From CAZBBC01 sp964489835 (GTDB lineage Bacteria > Calditrichota > Calditrichia > JAJRVZ01): 16,618 bases of DNA. This document shows positions 7,539 to 13,532 of this stretch, piece by piece (the stretch's first letter is position 1; every line of letters starts with the position of its first letter). The notes below the pieces were generated by a model. That model was not told where the DNA came from. It did no database searches and saw nothing but the letters and a program-made list of their open reading frames with translations. The stretch lies in contig CAZBBC010000107.1 in assembly GCA_964489835.1 (NCBI GenBank), forward strand, positions 1-16,618, in the 5' to 3' direction. The position numbers and the translations under genes were made by a program.

Positions 7539-9002
7539 CTATTCATGAAAATTTGGTATTTCAGTTTTATCTTCATCCACCTCTACGGTAATGGATCCGA
7601 TGATAATTTCAATAGATCCCTTAAGAGGGATGACCTTTTCGTTGGGTGAGAACCATCCCCAGGCATCACCATTCATTCCGGCGACTCCCTTAAATTCAGC
7701 TTTTGCAAATATTTTTATGGCATCTACCTTTTTCCCTTCACTTTCCAGAGATTCCGTTTTATTTAAAAACTTTATGCGCCCATATTTATACTCTTCATCA
7801 ATGACGACAGTGGTTAGACCACTCAATTTTTCTGATACCAGCCCGCGGGCAAAAAATAACATAGACGTACTGTCCTGAACTTTTCGGGGCAGGTCTTTCT
7901 CTATAAAAATATAACGACCTTCCGCATCTATAATATAAGCTTCAAATATGTTTTCATCGTAATTGTAATAATAGGCCCGCACCAGGTAATTATCACTCCC
8001 TGGGGTATAAAGCCGCGATTTTATAGCATTCATTGTTTCGGGTTCGATATAAGATTCATAGATGTGGTGAAGGGATAAAAGAAAACCATAGGAAGGATTT
8101 GTATCCACATAAAAAATGATCGGATATACGGTTCGGCCGGCGATAACTTCCGGCTTTTGAATCCTTACTTTTAACCATCCCAGAGTCATAGGACCATAGG
8201 TGACTTTATAATCCAGGGTTTCCTTAGGATCAATTTTATATTTATAAGAAGGCAGAGAAGGCGGTTCGGGCATTTGCTCTAGATTATACCTGAGTCGTAA
8301 GGTGTCCCGGATATGGCTCCATTTCGGTGAATGAGGATAATCCTCAAGTATCTGAATCAAAAACTGCTGACTTTTTTGAACCGAACCTAATTCACGATAT
8401 AATTTTGCCTTTTCAAATAATATGGAACCTTCAGGAAAAATGGAAGTGTTATCTTCCAGTAATGCCCGTGCTTGCTCCAGTTTTCCCTGCTTGCGGTAGA
8501 TGCCTGCCAGACCGGCCGTTGCGCGAACATTATTTTCATCTTCATCCAGAATTTCTTCAAATATTTCTATTACCTCCCCGGTCTCATTTAACTTTTGGTG
8601 GACGATAGCCAGTTCATGGAGAATTTCAATATTATCGGAATCCTTGTCCAGAGCCTTTTGTAAATGGTTCCGGGCAGCAAGATAATTGCCCATTTTCATG
8701 TGAATACGGGCAATTTGCATATAGGAATAGGGGAACGACGGAACCTTTTTTACAAGGGTTTGAAAATACATGATCGCTTTATCGTAATTTCCCTGAAGAA
8801 AATACAGATAACCTAAATTATAAAGGGTCATCACCTGGTGATCTCCCTCGGCATCTCTGGCAGAAAGGATATCAAAGGCCTTTTGACGATCAGCAGCCAG
8901 CCATGCTTCGCTGCATGCATCCAGACGGACTACTTTTAGATTACTCTGGGCATTAACCGTTAGCAGAGTAATGAATATTAATAGAAGGATCTTTTTTAGC
9001 AT
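7539..9002 (-). CDS. Exported TPR protein with C-terminal DUF3108 domain
   Basis: 487 residues. Signal peptide about 1-19 (MLKKILLLIFITLLTVNAQS), then about five TPR-like helix pairs (about 30-225), for example LYNLGYLYFLQGNYDKAIMY, ARNHLQKALDKDSDNIEIL and AGLAGIYRKQGKLEQARALL. A linker rich in Pro follows (245-255), then a beta-rich DUF3108 domain (about 262-480) starting LDYKVTYGPMTLGWLKVRI, with the family's YEFxxx-like opening and a LNKTESLESEGKKVDAIKIF segment. DUF3108 proteins are periplasmic or surface proteins of unknown role. TPR plus DUF3108 in one chain suggests a periplasmic scaffold. The gene starts 5 bp after the slipin stop, so the two are cotranscribed. Its start lacks a strong ribosome-binding site, in line with coupling. 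Confidence 0.85.
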   Translation of the reverse strand: MLKKILLLIFITLLTVNAQSNLKVVRLDACSEAWLAADRQKAFDILSARDAEGDHQVMTLYNLGYLYFLQGNYDKAIMYFQTLVKKVPSFPYSYMQIARIHMKMGNYLAARNHLQKALDKDSDNIEILHELAIVHQKLNETGEVIEIFEEILDEDENNVRATAGLAGIYRKQGKLEQARALLEDNTSIFPEGSILFEKAKLYRELGSVQKSQQFLIQILEDYPHSPKWSHIRDTLRLRYNLEQMPEPPSLPSYKYKIDPKETLDYKVTYGPMTLGWLKVRIQKPEVIAGRTVYPIIFYVDTNPSYGFLLSLHHIYESYIEPETMNAIKSRLYTPGSDNYLVRAYYYNYDENIFEAYIIDAEGRYIFIEKDLPRKVQDSTSMLFFARGLVSEKLSGLTTVVIDEEYKYGRIKFLNKTESLESEGKKVDAIKIFAKAEFKGVAGMNGDAWGWFSPNEKVIPLKGSIEIIIGSITVEVDEDKTEIPNFHE

Positions 9003-9007
9003 CGAAT

Positions 9008-9766
9008 TTACTCTTCACTTTTTTTTGACATCAGTTCCAGAAAGGGCTTGAACAAATCGATAGGAACGGGAAAAATGGTGGTGGAATTATTTTCTGCTGA
9101 AATTTCCCGTAAAGTCTGCAAATAGCGAAGCTGCAGGGCCATCGGAAATTTCTGGATGATACCTGCCGCCTGGGCTAATCTTTCTGCGGCTTGATATTCA
9201 CCTTCGGCATTGATCACTTTTGCCCGTCTTTCACGTTCCGCCTCCGCCTGTTTTGCAATCGCCCTTTTCATTTCCATTGGCAAGTCAATATGTTTAACTT
9301 CAACCAGAGAAACTTTAATCCCCCACGGATCAGATTGTTTATCGATTATCTTCTGTAATTCATGGTTGATCTTTTCACGTTCCCCTAAAAGCTCATCCAG
9401 TTCAACCTGGCCGCTAATACTTCGTAGAGTGGTTTGTGCTAACTGGGAAGTAGCAAAAATATAATTTTCTACCTCAACTATCACTTTCTCGGGATTGATC
9501 ACACGAAAATAGATAACCGCATTAACCTGAACGGAAACATTATCCTTGGTTATAACATCCTGCGGTGGAACGTCCATTACCACGGTGCGAAGAGTCGTTT
9601 TTACCATCTTATCAATAAAAGGGATCAGGATAATTAAGCCCGGTCCCTTTGACCCGATCAGACGACCCAGACGAAAAATAACACCGCGCTCATATTCTTT
9701 TAAAATTCGGATCGCCGAGGCAATCAGGAGCACAACTACAATAATGATGCTGGCAAGAAAAGGCAT
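9008..9766 (-). CDS. Slipin (SPFH/stomatin-like membrane protein)
   Basis: A 252-residue prohibitin/stomatin-type protein. One N-terminal membrane segment (about 3-20), then the SPFH domain with the slipin signature EYERGVIFRLGRLIGSKGPG (29-48), PPQDVITKDNVSVQVNAVIY (87-106 region) and SISGQVELDELLGEREKIN, ending with a helical KQAEAERERRAKVINAEGEY segment. Length is typical. A strong AGGAGG precedes the ATG. Slipins oligomerise in the membrane and are commonly next to nfeD, whose product can cleave the slipin C-terminus in the Pyrococcus PH1511/PH1510 pair. Here nfeD lies upstream on the same strand but 338 bp away, with a repeat element between. Confidence 0.95.
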   Translation of the reverse strand: MPFLASIIIVVVLLIASAIRILKEYERGVIFRLGRLIGSKGPGLIILIPFIDKMVKTTLRTVVMDVPPQDVITKDNVSVQVNAVIYFRVINPEKVIVEVENYIFATSQLAQTTLRSISGQVELDELLGEREKINHELQKIIDKQSDPWGIKVSLVEVKHIDLPMEMKRAIAKQAEAERERRAKVINAEGEYQAAERLAQAAGIIQKFPMALQLRYLQTLREISAENNSTTIFPVPIDLFKPFLELMSKKSEE

Positions 9767-9806
9767 TTCACCCTCCTGTGTTTTTAATTTAATATTTTAC
9801 TTCATG

Positions 9807-10044
9807 AGTGTCCGGTTAAAACTATAATCATTAGTAATTATCACCGGAATATCAAATGGTTTAAAGATTTAATAAACATATAGATTTGATTTAAAGAACT
9901 CACCCTAAATCCCTCTCTTGGAAAGAGAGGGACTTTAGGGAGCCCCTTCTCTTTTCAAGAGAAGGTTGAAAATGCGGCTTAGACGCAGGTTTGGGGATGA
10001 GTTTTTAAATCCTTAATTGAAACATTTCTTTTAAACCGGACACT
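9807..10044. mobile_element. MITE-like unit with 15-bp inverted ends
   Basis: AGTGTCCGGTTAAAA (9807-9821) and TTTTAAACCGGACACT (10029-10044) are inverted copies differing by one inserted base. The 238-bp unit has no gene and contains a nested cloverleaf structure. A third, lone copy of the end sequence lies at 1008..1025. I could not see a clear target-site duplication. The ends look like transposon termini but I cannot assign an IS family. Confidence 0.5.
9888..10012. repeat. Cloverleaf repeat with two perfect inner hairpins
   Basis: The outer stem is GATTTAAAGAACTCACCC (9888-9905) against GGGGATGAGTTTTTAAATCC (9993-10012). The first inner stem is CCCTAAATCCCTCTCTT with AAGAGAGGGACTTTAGGG: 17 pairs, one bulged C at 9933 and loop GGA. 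The second is CCTTCTCTT(TTC)AAGAGAAGG (9945-9965). It forms a three-way junction on either strand and sits inside the larger inverted-repeat unit. Confidence 0.65.
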
Positions 10045-10079
10045 AATGATTTTACTTATTCTATTTATATCTTGGTTAG

Positions 10080-10120
10080 TTACTTCCACTCATTTCACTT
10101 TCACTCACTTCCGCTCGCTT
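10080..10120. repeat. Third heptad-like array, overlapping the nfeD stop
   Basis: ACTTCC, ACTCATTTC, ACTTTC, ACTCACTTCC and GCTCGCTT words make a looser version of the arrays at 5274 and 6400. On the minus strand it reads AGCGAGCGGAAGTGAGTGAA and supplies the last codons (SERK) and TGA stop (10105-10107) of nfeD. Confidence 0.55.
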
Positions 10121-11400
10121 TTACCTACCGGCTTTACCTTCAATTGTAAGTGTTGGGAATCTACTTCTTCTACTAATACAGGCTGACCCTTTTTAATACG
10201 ATCTTCTGCGATTGCCTTCCAGATTTCACCATGAATTTCTATTTGACCGGACGGTTTGAGATCTTCAAGGGCCACACCTTCTTCACCAACCAACCCTTCT
10301 TTCCCGGTTGTTGGTTTTTTCTTATGTGCCCGGATGGCAAAACCGATCGCAAAAATAAAAAATAGGGTAATCGTAATGGTTGCTGCTAAAATTAATTTCC
10401 AGCTAATTTGCAGAAATGGAAGCGGACTATCGACAAGCATAATGGACCCCAAGACTAAAGAAGTGACACCCCCGATGGTCAGAAGACCATAGCTGGGTAT
10501 TTTTATCTCAAGCAGAAACAGCACTGCGGCAAAAATAATCAGTAACAGACCGGCAATATTAACCGGAATGGTTTGTACGGAATAAAGAAACAGAATCATG
10601 CAAATGCCACCGACCACTCCAGGTAAAATGGAACCAGGATTATAGAGTTCTAATGATATCCCGGATATACCGATCAGGAATAATATATAGAGAATATTCG
10701 GATCACTCAGAATATCCAATACCTTTTGCCGCCAGTTCATTTTGAATGCTTCAATCCGGGCATTTTTTGTATCCAGGATCCGTTTGCCACTCAACACCTC
10801 CACCTCTTTTCCATTGACAACGGAAAGCAGACTATCGACTGTTGGTACGATATAATCGATCACATTAATATTTAGTGCTTCTTTTTCGGTAATATTGGCA
10901 CTCTCGCGCACCGCTTTTTCTGCCCAGTCGGCATTTCGTCCACGCTTTTCGGATACCGAGCGGATATGGGCCACCGCATCATTAATAATTTTTTCTTCCA
11001 TTACGGCAGATGTATCCTGACTGGCTCCCATATTTACCGGATGGGCAGATCCTATATTGGTACCGGGGGCCATGGCTGCGATATGGGCAGCAGCAGTAAT
11101 AAATACGCCTGCGGAACCGGCCCTTGATCCCGGAGGTGAAATATAGACAGCAATTGGAACATCGGAACCGAGAATGCTTTTTACGATATCATGCATGGAA
11201 ACCATCAATCCACCCGGTGTATCCATTTCAATGACCAGCATTTCGGCTTTTTCCGCTTCCGCCCTTTCAACCGATTCGATAACATATTCAGCGGCAACCG
11301 GATTTATAATACCATTGATGGTGATCTTATGCACGGTTTTTATCTCGGCAGAAACACTCGCCACGAGTAATATTACCAACGTCAATATTATGTTTTTCAT
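10105..11400 (-). CDS. nfeD: Long-form NfeD membrane-bound ClpP-class serine protease
   Basis: 431 residues in the three-part long NfeD plan. Signal peptide (1-18, ending SVSA). ClpP-like protease domain (about 22-200) with MDTPGGLMVSM, PPGSRAGSAGVFITAAAH and NIGSAHPV. Membrane domain of about four segments (about 233-350). C-terminal OB-fold NfeD domain (about 365-425) with GLVGEEGVALEDLKPSGQIEIHG motifs split over 363-386. By analogy with Pyrococcus PH1510-N (Ser97/Lys138) the catalytic pair is Ser96 and Lys137, with the same 41-residue spacing. It probably acts on a slipin partner in membrane quality control. A promoter with an overlapping palindrome lies just upstream. The 3' end coincides with a heptad repeat. 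Confidence 0.94.
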   Translation of the reverse strand: MKNIILTLVILLVASVSAEIKTVHKITINGIINPVAAEYVIESVERAEAEKAEMLVIEMDTPGGLMVSMHDIVKSILGSDVPIAVYISPPGSRAGSAGVFITAAAHIAAMAPGTNIGSAHPVNMGASQDTSAVMEEKIINDAVAHIRSVSEKRGRNADWAEKAVRESANITEKEALNINVIDYIVPTVDSLLSVVNGKEVEVLSGKRILDTKNARIEAFKMNWRQKVLDILSDPNILYILFLIGISGISLELYNPGSILPGVVGGICMILFLYSVQTIPVNIAGLLLIIFAAVLFLLEIKIPSYGLLTIGGVTSLVLGSIMLVDSPLPFLQISWKLILAATITITLFFIFAIGFAIRAHKKKPTTGKEGLVGEEGVALEDLKPSGQIEIHGEIWKAIAEDRIKKGQPVLVEEVDSQHLQLKVKPVGKSERK

Positions 11401-11418
11401 AAGCTTACACTCAATGTT

Positions 11419-11437
11419 TTATTCTCCGTGAGAATAA
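11419..11437. promoter_or_regulatory. Palindromic operator candidate at the nfeD start site
   Basis: TTATTCTC(CGT)GAGAATAA has perfect 8-bp arms (11419-11426, 11430-11437) and overlaps the edge of the predicted -10 box and the expected transcription start. That position suits a repressor site; a 5' leader hairpin is the alternative. Confidence 0.45.
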
Positions 11438-11465
11438 TATTAGATGTTATATTTTCTAAAGTCAA
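11437..11465 (-). promoter_or_regulatory. Candidate sigma-70-type promoter of nfeD
   Basis: On the minus strand TTGACT (complement of 11460-11465), a 17-nt spacer, then TAATAT (complement of 11437-11442). The -35 box matches 5 of 6 consensus bases and the -10 box 4 of 6. The start would fall near 11430, about 30 nt before the ATG. Confidence 0.55.
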
Positions 11466-11507
11466 GAAATAATATATTGAGGTATTTACTAACCTGGTCA
11501 ATTGATA

Positions 11508-11560
11508 AACCACAGAGACCCTAGTGCTTGTCCTTCAGGCGAGCTACGGCCTCTGGCCGT
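11508..11560. repeat. ACCACAGAGACC half-repeat plus ACGGCC hairpin
   Basis: AAACCACAGAGACC matches one arm of the hairpin at 16087..16129 and has no inverted partner nearby. It is followed by TGCTTGTCCTTCAGGCGAGC, an imperfect stem, and by the perfect stem ACGGCC(TCT)GGCCGT (11546-11560). Confidence 0.5.
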
Positions 11561-11586
11561 TTAAATTAGAATATATAAAAAGCTTT

Positions 11587-11708
11587 AACCACGAAGTGCA
11601 CGAAGCACACGAAGTTTTTAAATATTAATATAATCTTTTAATTAACATCGCTCGAGATAAAAGAATAGTCAATATAAGATCTTAGTGATCTTCGTGGACT
11701 TCGTGGTT
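11587..11708. repeat. CCACGAAG 9-nt-period inverted repeat
   Basis: The left arm AACCACGAAGTGCACGAAG (11587-11605, with a further CACACGAAG) and right arm CTTCGTGGACTTCGTGGTT (11690-11708) pair at 18 of 19 positions across an 84-nt AT-rich spacer. Each arm is itself a 9-nt direct repeat of the word xxCACGAAG. It lies between the divergent nfeD and channel promoters. Confidence 0.7.
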
Positions 11709-11796
11709 GAAATATAAATCAACACAGTATGCGACTCTAAAAATACAAGCAGCTGAATCACAACGTGAGGAAAACGGTTAAATATTATTTGCTTTA

Positions 11797-11825
11797 TTGA
11801 CATATTTTTCGGTTTTTAATACATT
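11797..11825 (+). promoter_or_regulatory. Sigma-70-type promoter of the channel operon
   Basis: A perfect TTGACA (11797-11802), a 17-nt spacer and TACATT (11820-11825, 4 of 6). The start would be near 11832, giving a leader of about 24 nt to ATG 11856 with no clear ribosome-binding site. Confidence 0.65.
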
Positions 11826-11855
11826 AATATAAATATATCATTGTTCTTGTCAAAT

Positions 11856-13001
11856 ATGCTAAAATTTTTTTCCGACATCATTCGCCACAAACTTTCACAA
11901 GTTATCCTGGGTATCCTTTTATTCGCCTTGTTTGGCGCCTTACTAGTAACCGTCATTGAAGGAAATATCAATGCCCAGTTTAGCGCCCTCGGCGATGCTT
12001 TCTGGTGGGTTCTGGTTACCATGACAACCGTGGGATATGGTGATATGGTACCAACAACGGTCGGCGGAAGAATTATCGGCATCGTTATTATGTTTTTCGG
12101 TTTTGCTCTGCTGTCTGTATTTACAGGAACAATATCATCCATTTTTATTGCACAAAAAATAAAAGAGGGAAGAGGGTTGGAAGATATTAAATTTAAGGAT
12201 CATCTGATCATTTGCGGCTGGAACTATAGTGCCGAACAAATTCTATCCAAGCTAGAAAAAGAGAAGAAAAAAATCGGCCGGATTGTTCTTATCAACCAGC
12301 TCAACGAAGAAAATGTGGCTGAAATACTACACCGTTTTTCTTCGTTAAAGATCAAGTTCGTAAAAGGCGATTTTTCCAAAGAAGTCGTCTTGACAAGGGC
12401 AAATGTCCGCATGGCCGAGGCAGTGGTTCTTCTGCCGGATAATAGTACCGGTCTTGGGGCACATAGTGATGAAATGACTATCCTGTCTACACTGACCATC
12501 AAATCGATAAATTCAAAAGTGAAAGTGTTCGCCTATATCATTGACCGGGAGAATCTGTCTCACATAAGAAAGGCTAAAGCGGATGAAGTATTGATTAGTG
12601 ATGACTATGCCGGCTATTTGATGACCGCTCATATATTATCCCCGGGTGTTCCCCAGACCGTGCATCAGCTTTGTTCTGAAGAAAGTATGTTCAAATTAAA
12701 ACGCCAGGAAATCGCTACAACTTTCCATGGTAAAACATACGGCGAATTAGCAGAAACGATCCGGGTTAAACAGAATGCACTTCCCCTGGGATTAGGGAGA
12801 GAGCAGGAGGGGATGAATATCAGTAATATTCTCAGCGATGATTATTCTTATCTGGACCAGTTTATCAGAAGAAAATTTGAAGAGGCTGGTCGTGGATTAT
12901 CTGAAGAAAACCGTATAAATATTCGGATCAATCCCTCTTCCGAGACGCCCATCGATTCAAAAGATTTTCTAATCGTGATTAGCAAAGGAGAACTCTTTTA
13001 G
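11856..13001 (+). CDS. Two-TM potassium channel with cytosolic RCK module
   Basis: 381 residues from ATG 11856. The frame is open from TTG 11841, but that would leave only about 9 nt of leader and has no ribosome-binding site. Seen: TM1 (about 15-35), pore helix (44-57), selectivity filter TTVGYGDM (57-64), TM2 (about 70-98), then a Rossmann-like RCK N-domain from about 114 (HLIICGWNYSAEQIL, D/E-rich turns, VKGDF) and an RCK C-domain (about 275-381). The nucleotide loop reads GWNYSA instead of GxGxxG, as in MthK-type Ca2+-gated channels (GWSES), so NAD binding is doubtful and ion or other ligand gating is more likely. A filter with GYGD means K+ selectivity. It is the first gene of a three-gene operon; the next starts 2 nt after its stop. 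Confidence 0.93.
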   Translation: MLKFFSDIIRHKLSQVILGILLFALFGALLVTVIEGNINAQFSALGDAFWWVLVTMTTVGYGDMVPTTVGGRIIGIVIMFFGFALLSVFTGTISSIFIAQKIKEGRGLEDIKFKDHLIICGWNYSAEQILSKLEKEKKKIGRIVLINQLNEENVAEILHRFSSLKIKFVKGDFSKEVVLTRANVRMAEAVVLLPDNSTGLGAHSDEMTILSTLTIKSINSKVKVFAYIIDRENLSHIRKAKADEVLISDDYAGYLMTAHILSPGVPQTVHQLCSEESMFKLKRQEIATTFHGKTYGELAETIRVKQNALPLGLGREQEGMNISNILSDDYSYLDQFIRRKFEEAGRGLSEENRINIRINPSSETPIDSKDFLIVISKGELF

Positions 13002-13003
13002 CC

Positions 13004-13531
13004 ATGTCAAAATCTTTAATTGATGAACAACTACCATTTTTCAGACAGGTATCCCTTTTTAAAGATCTGAATGAAAAACAAATTAAAAAAATATTGAATA
13101 TTATGACCGTTTCCGAAGTAAAAAAGGGAGAAATGATCACCCGGGAGGGAGATTCAGGAAATTCCATGTTTGTTCTCCTTCAGGGTGAAGTAGAAATTTC
13201 GAAGAGCCTCTTTCTTTCACCGTTAGCCAGTGAAGAATCCCTTCAGGAAAAAGCACTGATCACACTATCAGAGAAACAACATGCTTTTTTCGGGGAAATG
13301 GCCCTTTTTTTAGAAAATCCGGAACGTTCGGCATCGATCCGGGCATTGCGTTCCTGCAAACTTGCCGTGCTGCAAAAAGATGCACTCTTAACAATCCTTA
13401 ATAATGACCATACCATTGGATCAATCATATATCATAACATCGCTACCGTCCTGACACAGCGTCTTATTAAATCCAATAAAGATATCCTGAAATTGACAAC
13501 TGCCTTCAGCCTTGCCCTGGAGGGAGATTAA
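13004..13531 (+). CDS. Stand-alone cyclic-nucleotide-binding domain protein
   Basis: 175 residues holding one CNB (cAMP/cGMP receptor-like) fold and no HTH, so it is not a CRP-type transcription factor. The beta-roll contains ITREGDSGNSMFVLLQGEVE (45-64). The phosphate-binding cassette reads FFGEMALFLENPERSASIRA (95-114), with Glu98 and Arg108 where ligand-contacting Glu and Arg lie in CRP and PKA regulatory subunits, so nucleotide binding is plausible. Between the two is an insert (about 66-92) with SLASEESL-like polar residues. C-terminal helices (122-160) complete the fold. AAAGGAG lies 13 nt before the ATG. It starts 2 nt after the channel gene and ends 1 nt before the next gene; such tight packing suggests a shared function, perhaps as the channel's detached sensor. 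Confidence 0.9.
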   Translation: MSKSLIDEQLPFFRQVSLFKDLNEKQIKKILNIMTVSEVKKGEMITREGDSGNSMFVLLQGEVEISKSLFLSPLASEESLQEKALITLSEKQHAFFGEMALFLENPERSASIRALRSCKLAVLQKDALLTILNNDHTIGSIIYHNIATVLTQRLIKSNKDILKLTTAFSLALEGD

Positions 13532-13532
13532 A

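Noticed and set aside
11816..12142. Minus-strand 108-codon frame opposite the channel gene
   Set aside because: It is antisense to the filter and TM2 of the channel, with no membrane or domain pattern of its own.
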